Origin: DASWVC01 sp036401335
GTDB lineage: Bacteria; Verrucomicrobiota; Verrucomicrobiia; Chthoniobacterales; JAFAMB01
Reading direction: 5' to 3'
DNA length: 50,914 bases
Assembly: GCA_036401335.1 (NCBI GenBank)
Contig: DASWVC010000038.1
Location: 1-50,914 of the forward strand
A model generated the notes under the pieces. It saw only the letters and a list, made by a program, of their open reading frames with translations. It made no database searches and was not told the origin of the DNA. The position numbers and the translations under genes were made by a program. This document shows, one piece after another, positions 32,635 to 41,233 of the stretch (positions are counted from its first letter, which is position 1; each line of letters opens with the position of its first letter).

Positions 32635-33848
32635 ATTCTGCCCAAACGTTTCTGGTCCGGGCGGGTGCCAACGGCGATTGGGAGCTTTGGGCCTGCCCGC
32701 AAGGGCGGCCAACGCAGTTTCTGCAGCGGGTGACGGAGCCGAACCAAGTGCCGGGACGGGCGGTGGTCGCATTGCCGGCCCAGCAGGTTCTGACCTTTCC
32801 CAGTTGGCTGGCCACCGATGACCAGAAAGCAATTCCGGAAATGCTGCGGCTGCGCTTGGAGGAACGCGGTCTGGTGCAACGCAACGTCAGCGGTGTGCCA
32901 ATGGATTACCGGGTCCTGGACACGCAGGCAAACCGCTCGCTGGCCTTGGTCACGGTTTTGCAACCCGACTTCCCCGGGCGGCTCGCGTTTGAACGGGCCG
33001 TGCGGTTTGAGCCGTCGGCTTTTACCCTGCCGTTACCGTCGGATAGCTTGACGGTGTGGAAGGAGGCGGGGCGCTTGACCTTGGCGGTAACCCGGGGGCC
33101 CGAAGCGGTGTACCTGCAAACCCTGAGCAGCTCGGATTTGAACCCGGAGGCGGTCCAGGAGATTGCCTGCATTCTCTTGCAGTTGGAAGGCCAGAAGCTC
33201 ACCAACGCCGTGGCCGGGGTGGTGCTGTGGGGAGAGTTTACGGAAAGCGAATCCAAGGCCCTTGGCGCCCGGCTCGGCCTGCGGGTGGTCGAGGAACCGT
33301 TCCCGGCTCCCACGCTGCCAAAGACCGCGTCACGCCTCTTGCCGGCGGAAGTGGAGGCGTTGCACGTGCGCAAACGGCGCCGGGATCGCGTGCGTGCTTT
33401 GATCATTGCCGTCCTCGCCTTGTACGCTGCGGGGGTGCTGTGCTTCTACGCCTATTTAAGCTTTGAACGCTGGCAGACGGCACGGCTGCAGCAACAGCTC
33501 AACGGCGAAGCGGAGACGGTACGCGCCATCCAGAGCACGTCAGACCGTTGGCGAAACGTCGAATGGGCCGTAGACCCGCACGTTTACCCGGTCGAGTTGC
33601 TGAATCAAATCGCCAGCTTGCTGCCGGCCGAAGGAATGCGCCTGACATCCTTCGAAATTCAGCGGGGCAAAGTTGTTGTCCGCGGGGAGGCGAGCACCGC
33701 TCCGGCGGCGTTCAAATTTGCTGAGGACGTAAAAGCCAAACCGGAATTGCAGATGTTTCAATGGCAGATGCCGAGCCCCAGCCTCCGCGCTGACGGCCGG
33801 GCGGAATTCATGATCGAAGGAGAGCCCAAATTTGCGAAAATTAACTAA
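32619..33848 (+). CDS. gspL: Type II secretion assembly protein GspL-like
   Basis: A 409-residue bitopic protein. The cytoplasmic part (about 1-250) has the actin-like ATPase-fold pattern of GspL/PilM (WACPQGRPTQFLQRVT, AVVALPAQQVLTFPSWL, LALVTVLQPDF, VAGVVLWGEF). A basic stretch precedes a single membrane helix at about 265-285 (ALIIAVLALYAAGVLCFYAYL). The periplasmic part has a coiled coil (ARLQQQLNGEAETVRAIQS) and a ferredoxin-like domain (EGMRLTSFEIQRGKVVVRGE). GspL would link the ATPase GspE to the pilotin platform; gspE is not in the window. It overlaps gspM by 17 bases. Confidence 0.75.
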   Translation: MARKVDSAQTFLVRAGANGDWELWACPQGRPTQFLQRVTEPNQVPGRAVVALPAQQVLTFPSWLATDDQKAIPEMLRLRLEERGLVQRNVSGVPMDYRVLDTQANRSLALVTVLQPDFPGRLAFERAVRFEPSAFTLPLPSDSLTVWKEAGRLTLAVTRGPEAVYLQTLSSSDLNPEAVQEIACILLQLEGQKLTNAVAGVVLWGEFTESESKALGARLGLRVVEEPFPAPTLPKTASRLLPAEVEALHVRKRRRDRVRALIIAVLALYAAGVLCFYAYLSFERWQTARLQQQLNGEAETVRAIQSTSDRWRNVEWAVDPHVYPVELLNQIASLLPAEGMRLTSFEIQRGKVVVRGEASTAPAAFKFAEDVKAKPELQMFQWQMPSPSLRADGRAEFMIEGEPKFAKIN

Positions 33849-34359
33849 GAGCGAACGCCGGCTCAGCGCGATCCTCGGGCTCGCCCTTTTCGGCATCGCA
33901 AATTTCTACGGCATCAGCTACCTGCTGGACGAGCAAACGGGGGTTGCGCAAAAGCTAGGCGATTTGCGCACCCAGGAGCGGTCGAACCAGCTCTGGCTCC
34001 GCGAACGGGAGCTTTGGCTCAATCGCAAAGCTTGGATCGAATCCAAGCAGCCACGCGTCCCCGGTGGGACTGCTCCGCAGGCGGAGTTGCTTCAGTCCCT
34101 CACCCAGATTGCCAAAGACCAAGCCTTGACCATCGAAGAGCAAGGTTTCGGCGAGGCGAAGAACACCGCGGATTACCGCGCGGTCGCCGTAAAGTTAAAG
34201 TTGAGCGGAAAACTAGAGAACATGGTCAAGTACCTGGTCACCATTCAGCAACCGGACAGGTTCCAAGCCGTAACGAGTTTTGCTTTGAAAAGCGGCAACG
34301 AGCCTCCTAGTGTCACCGTCGAGTTGGAAGTCGCGCGGTGGTATTCTCCTCATGCCTGA
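33832..34359 (+). CDS. gspM: Type II secretion assembly protein GspM/PilO-like
   Basis: A 175-residue bitopic protein, start TTG 33832 with AGGAGAG eight bases upstream inside gspL. One membrane helix (AILGLALFGIANFYGISYLL, about residues 12-31) is followed by a coiled coil (DLRTQERSNQLWLRERELWLN) and a ferredoxin-like periplasmic domain (AQLLQSLTQIAKDQ-type helix, then LKLSGKLENMVKYLVTIQQPDR), as in GspM and PilO. It partners GspL in the inner-membrane platform. It overlaps the next gene by eight bases. The distinction between GspM and PilO rests on context. Confidence 0.7.
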   Translation: MRKLTKSERRLSAILGLALFGIANFYGISYLLDEQTGVAQKLGDLRTQERSNQLWLRERELWLNRKAWIESKQPRVPGGTAPQAELLQSLTQIAKDQALTIEEQGFGEAKNTADYRAVAVKLKLSGKLENMVKYLVTIQQPDRFQAVTSFALKSGNEPPSVTVELEVARWYSPHA

Positions 34360-35113
34360 TCGACATTTCCACACGCTCGCTTTCGGCGAGGCACCCCGCT
34401 TTCGGCATCCCTTCGGCCTCACGACGGTGGCCTTGCTGGCGGTCGGCCTTGCCGCCGTTTTTGGGGCCGACGACACCATCCCCAAAGGGTTTGGTCCCGA
34501 TCGTTACGCACAGCTTTGGCAGCGCAACCCGTTTACGTTGGTGACGCCGGTGACGGCCGAAGCGCATGCCACGGCATTCGACAAAATGGTATTGGTAAGC
34601 TGGTCCCAGGACGGCAATCATGAAGTTGTCTTCGTCCAGAATACAGATACCAATGACGTCCAGAAAGTCGGCGATACCCCGAACGCCCAAGGCCTGCGCC
34701 TGATCGAAGTGCACCGTAACGCCAGCCTCCAGGGGGTTGAAGCCATTCTCGCCAACGGCACCGAACAAGGGCCCGTCCGGTTTCGAACGGAGGTCCCCAC
34801 GGCCCCCGGCACTGCGGTAGCGGGGGCTCCCGTACCCGGAGACCAGGCCGGCGCGGCGATGCCGGGAACGGCCGTTCCCCCGATGCCCGCACCTCAGCCT
34901 CCGGTGCCGAATGCGAACGCTTTTAACGCCGCGCCGGCCAACCAGCGCATGAACAGCGGCGTGCCCCGGCCAAACAACCTACCCTCTGTGCCGCGGGTGC
35001 CTGGGGCTGCCGATTACCGCCGGCGCCGGGTGCTTCCGACGCCAAACATCACCCTGCAACCCCCGGTGAACCCACAGGCTCCGGCCAGCCCAAATCGGGA
35101 AAACCAGGATTAA
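34352..35113 (+). CDS. GspC-like inner-membrane component of the secretion system
   Basis: The 253-residue product from ATG 34352 has one hydrophobic helix near residues 21-39 (LTTVALLAVGLAAVFGA), then a short periplasmic domain with WQRNPFTLVTPVTAE and VLVSWSQDGNHEVVFVQNTDTNDVQKVG, resembling the homology region of GspC that contacts the secretin. The last 100 residues are Pro/Ala/Asn-rich and disordered (PPMPAPQPPVPNANAF). Position directly before gspD and the HR-like domain suggest the GspC role, although classical GspC comes first in other operons. No PDZ or coiled coil is seen. Confidence 0.55.
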   Translation: MPDRHFHTLAFGEAPRFRHPFGLTTVALLAVGLAAVFGADDTIPKGFGPDRYAQLWQRNPFTLVTPVTAEAHATAFDKMVLVSWSQDGNHEVVFVQNTDTNDVQKVGDTPNAQGLRLIEVHRNASLQGVEAILANGTEQGPVRFRTEVPTAPGTAVAGAPVPGDQAGAAMPGTAVPPMPAPQPPVPNANAFNAAPANQRMNSGVPRPNNLPSVPRVPGAADYRRRRVLPTPNITLQPPVNPQAPASPNRENQD

Positions 35114-35138
35114 CTAAAACCGTAGAAACCAGTGCCGC

Positions 35139-37493
35139 ATGCCTCGTCCCAGGCTTTTTCTTGCTTCCGTGTTCGCCGCCAGCGTCGTATCCGCCCAGAC
35201 CGACGACACCGCACCCCCGGCAACGCCGGCTCCCTCGCCTTGGGCGGCGCCCAGCCCATGGGCTGCTTCCGCGCCTTCTTCCGGCACCGGCGAGGCCGAT
35301 CCGAAAAGCGCCTATCAGGCGGTCAACGCGACCATCGACTCGGTCTTGCAGGAGTACGAAATGCTGACCGGCAAGGTCTTGATCCGCGACAGTAACCTGG
35401 CGGCGAATGCGTTGCCCATCAGCATTTCCGTTCCGAATCCGGTGCCGCGCAGCGAGTTGGTGCGCCTCATCGAAGCGTCTTTGTTGCTGAACAACTACGC
35501 CTTGATTCCCGCCGCGGAGCCAAACAGCATGAAGGTGATCAACATCAACACGGGCAAAAACCCCCGGAGCGAAGGTGTTCACCTGTTCACCGGCCTGGAG
35601 GGTTTGCCGCTGGGCGACCAGATCATCAGCTATTACATGCCGTTCAAGTACGTCTCCGCCAATGAGGCGTTGACGGTGTTCCAGACGCACATCCTTCCCC
35701 GCGCGTACACCTCCTTCGTGCCGGTCAACAGCGCTCAAGCCCTCCTCATCACCGAGAGCACCACCGTAATCCGGCAACTCCTTTCTTTGCAGCAGCTCAT
35801 CGACATCGCACCGACCAAAACGGTCAATGAATTTGTCCAGCTCGTTCGCGCGGACGCAGAGCGGGTGGCCGAAACACTGAACAAAATGCTCGGAACGGAC
35901 ACCACCAACCGAAGCGCCTCCTCCGCACCCAATCCGACCGTTCAGCCCGTCCCAACGACGTCCGGCGCGCCGGGGGAAAGCCCCATCCTCGGCGGCCCGG
36001 CACAGCTTATCCCCGACACGCGCACCAACCGCATATTGATTGTGTGCCGGCCGCAAAACCTGGTCTACCTGCGTGGGCTGGTAAAAGACTTCGACCAGGC
36101 GGTGGTAGCGGCAAAGCCGCTCGAGTACCGGTTGCGGTACATTTCGGCCGGCGAAGTTCTCCCGGTCCTGGCCGACTTGCTGGCGGAAGACCAGGGCAAG
36201 AACGGCAACGGGCAATCCCCCGGGCAGCAGATTCAACAGCAGCAAAACCAGGGCGGGGGAGGCCAGTCCCGGGGCGCAAATCTCGGCGGGGGTTCGTCCA
36301 GCAACAGCAACTCGTCTTCCGGCAGTTACAATCCGAGCGGAGGCGGATCTGCCGGTTCGGTGGGAGCCGGCCAGGATCTGCTGCAAGAGCCGAACGAACA
36401 GCTCGGCCCGCAGGCTGTGATCGTGGGCAAGACCCGGATCATTTCGGATTCCAAAGACAACAACATCCTTGTGATCGGACCGCCGGAAAGCCTGGCCAAG
36501 GTCCAAACCATTCTGGAGCGCTTGGACCGCCGGCCGCAGCAGGTCTACCTGTCGACGGTGATCGGCCAAGTGCAACTGACGGATGACTTCCAATTTGGCG
36601 TCGATTTTGCCCAGGTTTTTCGAAAAATCAGCGGCCGAGGACCGGGCGGCACCGGCGTCGCGTCTTCGAATACCAACACCGGGCTGATCGCTAACAACCA
36701 GATCGTGACAAACCCTTCATCGCTCAGCGATTACAGCAGCTTGGTGACTACCGCCGCAGGGGCGGCTTCCGGTTTAGCCATCTACGGGAAAATCTCGGAT
36801 GCCGTGTCCGTGCTGATCAAGGCACTGGACAACCGCGGCAACTTCAAGGTGCTGGCGCGCCCGGCGATCTACACGGCGAACAACAAACGGGCGGTGATTT
36901 CCAATGGGCAACGCGTGCCCGTCCCGGAATCGACCCTCAGCAACGTCAACACCAACACGACCACCAACACAACTCAGACTGCCGCGGTTTCCGCCACGGT
37001 GACCTATGAGGACGTGGAACTGCGACTTGAGGTCATCCCGTTGATCAATTCCAATCGCGAGGTGACCCTGAAGGTGGCCCAGATCAATGACACGCTCGGC
37101 TCGAGCGTGAACATCTCGGGAAACAACGTCCCCATCGTCAACAGCCAGCGATTGACCACGACCGTCACGGTGCCGAGCGGCTCCACGATCGTGCTGGGCG
37201 GATTGATCCAGGAGAACATTAAACAGGAAGACAACGGAATTCCCTACGTCGATCGAATTCCCTACCTGGGCAGCTTGTTCAAAACGCACAGCCAGACCAA
37301 GGATCGGACGGAGCTGCTCGTCTTTATTCAACCGGTGGTCGTGGAGGACAACGTCCAGACGCTGCGCGCAAGCCTCAAGGAAGAACGTCGCACCCACATG
37401 GGCCACGAACTGCCCGACTTGGCGCACCCGTCAGACTATGCCCCAGCCCCGTATGACGAACCGACTCCCAAGCCGCGCCGGCACTCGAAATAA
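35139..37493 (+). CDS. gspD: Type II secretion secretin GspD
   Basis: GspD forms the outer-membrane channel. The 784-residue product has a signal peptide (RLFLASVFAASVVSA-Q), a Pro/Ala/Trp-rich spacer, N0 and N1-N3 ring domains (about 60-440; VSANEALTVFQTHILP, DFDQAVVAAKPLEYRLRYI), and the secretin core (about 465-760; PPESLAKVQTILERLDRRPQQV, VPSGSTIVLGGLIQENI, IPYLGSLFKTHSQTKDRTELLVFI). A Gln/Gly/Ser/Asn-rich insertion of about 60 residues (352-412) interrupts the N3 region. No lipobox is seen, so a separate pilotin or none is needed. It is the last gene of the cluster and follows the GspC-like gene after 25 bases. Confidence 0.94.
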   Translation: MPRPRLFLASVFAASVVSAQTDDTAPPATPAPSPWAAPSPWAASAPSSGTGEADPKSAYQAVNATIDSVLQEYEMLTGKVLIRDSNLAANALPISISVPNPVPRSELVRLIEASLLLNNYALIPAAEPNSMKVININTGKNPRSEGVHLFTGLEGLPLGDQIISYYMPFKYVSANEALTVFQTHILPRAYTSFVPVNSAQALLITESTTVIRQLLSLQQLIDIAPTKTVNEFVQLVRADAERVAETLNKMLGTDTTNRSASSAPNPTVQPVPTTSGAPGESPILGGPAQLIPDTRTNRILIVCRPQNLVYLRGLVKDFDQAVVAAKPLEYRLRYISAGEVLPVLADLLAEDQGKNGNGQSPGQQIQQQQNQGGGGQSRGANLGGGSSSNSNSSSGSYNPSGGGSAGSVGAGQDLLQEPNEQLGPQAVIVGKTRIISDSKDNNILVIGPPESLAKVQTILERLDRRPQQVYLSTVIGQVQLTDDFQFGVDFAQVFRKISGRGPGGTGVASSNTNTGLIANNQIVTNPSSLSDYSSLVTTAAGAASGLAIYGKISDAVSVLIKALDNRGNFKVLARPAIYTANNKRAVISNGQRVPVPESTLSNVNTNTTTNTTQTAAVSATVTYEDVELRLEVIPLINSNREVTLKVAQINDTLGSSVNISGNNVPIVNSQRLTTTVTVPSGSTIVLGGLIQENIKQEDNGIPYVDRIPYLGSLFKTHSQTKDRTELLVFIQPVVVEDNVQTLRASLKEERRTHMGHELPDLAHPSDYAPAPYDEPTPKPRRHSK

Positions 37494-37843
37494 GGCCTTT
37501 TTGCAGCGGTTCAGGATCGGGTAGTGCCCCTTCTTGTCCTCACTCAGCACCCGGCCCGGGTACCTGAGGCAGCTCATCAGCACGCGAAGGGCGCCTCGGC
37601 GTGCTTGCATCCTTCTGCTCGCAAGATCACGAGCGGCGGGCGGTGCTCCGCGAACACTGGCAAACCCGGTGCACGAACCAGCCAGCGATCGGCAGTTGGC
37701 GGCACCGGCCCCGACGGCGGGGAGGCCAAGGTTCTAATGGGAGGTGGTGCGCGTGCCGCGGCTTGTTGGACCCGCACGCGCCGAACACGGATGCGTGCCC
37801 CGCGGGTTGCTGGAAAGCGTAGAAGTGGCCTTCATGCTTCCGG
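37494..37843. other. Intergenic stretch between the secretin and vapC
   Basis: No frame here shows recognisable protein features on either strand; several open frames of 65-107 codons are GC-driven. A minus-strand segment around 37500-37600 with LRVLMSCLRYPGRVL-like text looks protein-like but I cannot assign it. No clear terminator follows gspD apart from a weak T run at 37498-37503. Confidence 0.4.
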
Positions 37844-38290
37844 TTAGTCTCCTACGTCCAGCAAATCCAGCTTCAGCCCCTTGAAGGCGCAAAAACCGCG
37901 ATCGAAGGTGACCAAGGGAATCTGACCGGAGATCGCGAACCCGGCGAGGTACGCATCGGTCCAGCTTTTGTGGTCCGTTGCATCCTGGCGCGTCAGTTGT
38001 CGCCAATGTTTTTCAACGTCCCTCGGCTCCTCAAGAAAGACCACCCGTTCGTCACGACCCATTCGCTCGTAGCCTTCCCAAGCGCTGCGCTGGGTCAGCA
38101 CAAAGGGGCCCATCACGGACCGGCTGGTCAGCAAGCGCAGTAACCCCATTTGCGTGATCCGGCAAAAGCCCGCCGTGCCAGCGGCGCCACGCTCAAACCA
38201 ACTCCGTGCCCCGGGGTGGTGAACATGACCGTCAAAGGCCAGGGCCAGCCAGACGTTTAGATCGACCAAGCTAATCCCAGAGGCTGGCAT
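37844..38290 (-). CDS. VapC-type PIN-domain toxin
   Basis: A 148-residue PIN ribonuclease, the toxin of a VapBC pair. From ATG 38290 it begins MPASGISLVDLNVWLALAFDG with the first acidic residue in VDLNVW. It continues with GFCRITQMGLLRLLT, a Glu/Asp-rich middle (VVFLEEPRDVEKHW), DAYLAGFAISG with the second Asp, and LVTFDRGFCAF with the third Asp. The metal site therefore looks complete. It overlaps the antitoxin gene by 20 bases, so translation is coupled. The longer frame to 38407 reads through the antitoxin and is not used. Confidence 0.88.
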   Translation of the reverse strand: MPASGISLVDLNVWLALAFDGHVHHPGARSWFERGAAGTAGFCRITQMGLLRLLTSRSVMGPFVLTQRSAWEGYERMGRDERVVFLEEPRDVEKHWRQLTRQDATDHKSWTDAYLAGFAISGQIPLVTFDRGFCAFKGLKLDLLDVGD

Positions 38291-38495
38291 CCAGATCGCC
38301 CCGGGAAGGATTGATGACGTGCGTGCCGTCTCCTTTGACCAGCGGAAGCCGGACCCGCCTTGGCGTGGGCACCTCACCGGCCAAAGCCCGTTGCAAAGCT
38401 TCCGCAATGAACTCCCTCAGCTTCATTCCACGCAATGCCGCTCGAGCTTTGACGCGTTGAAATAACTCATCGGGCAGGTCAACGGTGGTACGCAT
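38271..38495 (-). CDS. VapB-type ribbon-helix-helix antitoxin
   Basis: A 74-residue antitoxin starting at ATG 38495. The N-terminal 40 residues are a ribbon-helix-helix DNA-binding unit (MRTTVDLPDELFQRVKARA, then GMKLREFIAEALQRAL). The tail (RLPLVKGDGTHVINPSRGDLDASLWD) is the type that folds into the toxin active site. It precedes and overlaps the toxin. A well-spaced promoter lies immediately upstream, with the start codon near the predicted transcription start. Confidence 0.85.
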   Translation of the reverse strand: MRTTVDLPDELFQRVKARAALRGMKLREFIAEALQRALAGEVPTPRRVRLPLVKGDGTHVINPSRGDLDASLWD

Positions 38496-38502
38496 AAAAG
38501 CA

Positions 38503-38531
38503 TATTTACATAAAAAACCAAACCCCGGCAA
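38503..38531 (-). promoter_or_regulatory. Predicted promoter of vapBC, apparently leaderless
   Basis: On the minus strand TTGCCG (38531-38526) and TAAATA (38508-38503) are separated by 17 bases. The antitoxin ATG begins seven bases after the -10 element and there is no Shine-Dalgarno sequence, so the message would be leaderless or nearly so. A VapB operator is expected to overlap this site. Confidence 0.4.
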
Positions 38532-38573
38532 GCTTTGGGTGCACAACTTTTTTCTGTCCGGCCTCCGGCAGCC

Positions 38574-38602
38574 GGCGCACGCGCACGCGCAGGCGCAGGC
38601 GG
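38574..38602. repeat. Short hexanucleotide tandem repeat
   Basis: A run of GCGCAC units followed by GCGCAG units (about four to five copies) lies between the vapBC promoter and the small HTH gene. Such tracts can slip during replication; no role can be stated. Confidence 0.5.
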
Positions 38603-38645
38603 AAAACGCCACGCCTTTAGTGGGAGTTTGAGAAGTTCACCTTCT

Positions 38646-38888
38646 ATGGTGAAGCAGGGCAACAACGCCCCTGAAATTGACCGCGTGTTGACGGAGCTGA
38701 ACGCCTGGCGCAGCGCGGAGCACGGGCCCAAAGCGGAACCGGGCAAGTTGTTGGGCGTCACCCGCCCGCAAGAGTACGATTGGACGGTCAAGCGGCGCTT
38801 GCCCAACCGGGTGATGCGGGCCGGCCAAGCCGGGGGGCGCTCAGACCAACGCAAAGGATCGTTTCTAACGCCCAACCCCGACGGCTGA
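38646..38888 (+). CDS. Small XRE-type helix-turn-helix protein, perhaps truncated
   Basis: The 80-residue frame from ATG 38646 reads like the short HTH proteins common in Verrucomicrobiota: VLTELNAWRSAEHGPKAEPGKLLGVTRPQEYDWTVKRRLPN, a helix followed by a Cro-like HTH and the R-LPN hinge. After this the usual helix (leading to a QAFLKK-like end) is replaced by Arg/Gly-rich sequence, so the C-terminus may be frameshifted. Changes at normally conserved turn residues (AEPGK for ELAK) also suggest decay. It is divergent from vapBC, with about 150 bases between. Function is probably DNA binding, if still expressed. Confidence 0.4.
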   Translation: MVKQGNNAPEIDRVLTELNAWRSAEHGPKAEPGKLLGVTRPQEYDWTVKRRLPNRVMRAGQAGGRSDQRKGSFLTPNPDG

Positions 38889-39186
38889 CCACTGGCCCGC
38901 AGCCGCTCTTTTAGGAAAAGGAACTCGGTCGCATTACGGATGCCTCGTTCGAATATGATTCTCTCTCGGAGGGGAGCCGAACCGGAGGATGGTCCTTTAG
39001 GAATAGGCAAGGTCTGCACCACGGACGCCTCCACAAGAAGTCACCCTGATTTTCAAGCACTTACGTCACGCAGACGGGTGAAAATTGACGATTTCACCTT
39101 GGAATCGGCGAAAACGGGTTACAGCCCGAGGGCCGACGCAGCCCTTCGAAAAAGCGGTTGACACCAATAGCACGATATTTTAAAAC
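38889..39186. other. Intergenic stretch before the receptor relic
   Basis: I see no gene here. The A/T-richer segment at 38930-39185 could hold a promoter once used by the TonB receptor whose broken body starts at about 39187. No repeats or element ends were recognised. Confidence 0.4.
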
Positions 39187-40545
39187 GTGTTATCTTTGCG
39201 GGCGTCGGAGAAAGCTCCCTTCGAGCGTTGGCGCCAACAATTCCCCTTGCCATGGTGCGCACCGTTCGCCTTTTCTCGACCGTTTGCCTTGGCCGGTTCG
39301 CTCAACCTCACGACGCTTGACCACCCGGCTTCGGGGTTGACGCTTTCGGGCGGCAGTTTCGGCGCCGGGCATGCCTTCGGGCTTTACTCACTCGGCTCCG
39401 GACCGGTGAGCGGCTTCGGATCCTTGTTCGTCTCTTCTTCCCCGGGTTATCGGGATAACACCGAGTTTCATCAGATCAACTCCTTCGACAAAACCGTGTT
39501 TCCTTTGCTGGGCGGCACGGCCTCCGTGCGGTTTCAGGTTTACTCGGAGGACTCCGGCTCACCGGGTTACCTCGACTGATCCTTGGTTGAAACAGGCGTG
39601 TTGAGCGATCGCGCGGCGGTCAACTCGACCGATGGGGTCGATGTCGCCGAGCAAAACGTCGTGTTCAACTACCGGCAGAAAGGCGATCAGCCCCTTACGG
39701 CCAACGCCTACCTGATCAACGAAATGATCGAGCGTTGGGCCGAATTCACCACCGCGCCGACCAACACCGAGTTGCCCGGGCAGGCGCTGAACGCGGAGCG
39801 ACGGATCGTCTTCGGGGGAAGCATCGAAAAATACTTCCTCTGGCCATTGCCCGGAGGCATGAGCGCCGATTTACTTCTGGGCCTCGGGGAGAAATCGACC
39901 TTTGCGCGGGAGGCAACGTTTAACACCATCCGGCGAAGTCCCGTGGGTGCCGAAAGCAATGCGGTGGATTTTTCGGTTCACAACCCGTTTGGCTACGCGC
40001 AGCTGGATTTCAAGCCGGTCCCCTGGATCAAACTTACCGGCGGCCTTCGTTACGATTTCTTCTTTTACGACGTCAATGACATCGTGAATCGCGTGGGGAT
40101 CTCGCCTGCGCTGGCGGTAGACAGTCCGAAAGCCGGGCTCAGCGTCGCGCCGGTCGCAGGCCTGGATTTCTTTTTGAATTTCGGCCAGGGCTTTCGCCCC
40201 CCAGACCCCTATTTCGAGCTAAGTTTTAACCCCCACCTCCCGGTTTCCAAAAATGCGACCGAAGAAGCAGGCCTTCAATAGGACTTGCCGGGTGGCACTT
40301 GGCATTTCCTCGGGGACGTTTACCGACCGCGTTTTGCGAACGAGGTTCAGGCGGGTGCGCCGGGCACCCCGTCCGTCGCGCTTGGACCCTCGGAACGCGA
40401 TGGGTTCGATCTGGAAGCGCGGGTGGTCGTGTACCGGAGCGGCCAGCGCTCGCTCTCGCTTTTCGGGAGCTACAGTGCCTTGCGGGCAAGGCTGCTGGGT
40501 CGAGCCGGAGGCTCAAGCATACCCAACGTCGCCGATTTCCTGGGG
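39187..40545 (+). pseudogene. TonB-dependent receptor relic with two in-frame stops
   Basis: One reading frame from 39187 to about 40545 encodes a continuous receptor barrel. Visible parts are SLNLTTLDHPASGLTLSGGS, NTEFHQINSFDKTVFPLLGG, GLDFFLNFGQGFRPPDPYF and LPGGTWHFLGDVYRPRFANEV. It is broken by TGA (39577-39579, after GSPGYLD, where a Trp codon is likely in the ancestor) and TAG (40279-40281, after AGLQ, where Tyr is likely). The signal peptide and plug domain are missing at the 5' side, and the last strands at the 3' side are replaced by a DUF4198 protein in the same frame. Because both stops fit single-base changes and no frameshift is needed between them, inactivation looks fairly recent, although the end losses are older or separate events. 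Confidence 0.8.
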
Positions 40546-41230
40546 ATGACCACGCTTCTGCTTTCGGCATCCGCCCACGACTTGGTTTTAGTGCCCCAGG
40601 GCGAAACGGGCGTGGCGATCCGATTCGGACACCCCGGCGAGTACGAGCCGGCCGACCTGCCTCGTCTCATCAAGCTGGACGCTTACGCGGGAGGTGAAGA
40701 CAAACCCGTTTCGCTGCTGGAGGTGAAACCCGTGAAAACGGGGGTGGACGGGTGGGCAAAGGGCTCTTCCCCACCGTCGGAGAAAACTTTAACCGGGTGG
40801 TGGTCCAGCAACTGGAAATCATCCCGCAAAGCAATCCCTTCAAGGTCAAACCTGGCGATAAGCTTGCCGTGAACGTCGTTTTCGGAGGCGCGCCGCTGGC
40901 CGGTGCGGGCGTGGAAATCGGAGACGGTAAGACCAAGATGACGGAAGCGGACATTCCACGCTAACCCGACCGACCAGGACGGCATCGCGGAACTTCCGAT
41001 TCGCCAAGGCGGCTTGCAGTTGATCGCGATCGACTGGCAGACGCCGTCGCGCCATCCCGACCTCTGCCGATACCGCCGTGGCCGCCCTCCCGCACCGCCG
41101 ATCCAGCGGGAGGGGGAGACCGCCCGCGCCCATCGGCAGACACGGATTGCGGCTTGGTCAGCGCGGTTGGCGGCTCGTTGCCTGGCCGTGCGTCTAACGC
41201 CTTTTCTAGCTGGAGCAGCCAGGCGCGGAT
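40546..41230 (+). pseudogene. DUF4198-type (NikM-like) exported protein, decayed
   Basis: Pieces of a DUF4198 domain protein are spread over at least three frames. Starting at ATG 40546 the text LLLSASAHDLVLVPQGETG, then IRFGHPGEYEPADLPRLIKLDAYAGG, matches the N-terminal half. A shift near 40750 gives LEIIPQSNPFKVKPGDKLAVNV, FGGAPLAGAGVEIGDG and TEADIPR; another shift gives TDQDGIAELPIRQGGLQLIAIDWQTPS. About 40 residues between the first two pieces are missing. Family members are periplasmic proteins often next to TonB receptors and linked to nickel or other metal uptake, which fits the receptor relic upstream. It is not functional. Confidence 0.7.
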
Positions 41231-41233
41231 AGG

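Noticed and set aside
35049..36593. 514-codon minus-strand open frame opposite gspD
   Set aside because: The sense strand encodes an unmistakable secretin; the antisense product is Arg/Gly/Val-rich without motifs, typical of GC-rich shadow frames.
28635..37493. Type IV pilus operon instead of type II secretion
   Set aside because: The G-H-I-J-K pseudopilin series, the GspG-type DPWGTPYQYRNPG loop and the GspK-like tip protein point to type II secretion; no pilT, pilB or major pilin was seen.
39577..40281. Stop-codon recoding in the receptor frame
   Set aside because: Two different stops (TGA and TAG) with no recoding signal, plus missing plug and fused 3' end; simple gene decay explains the data better.
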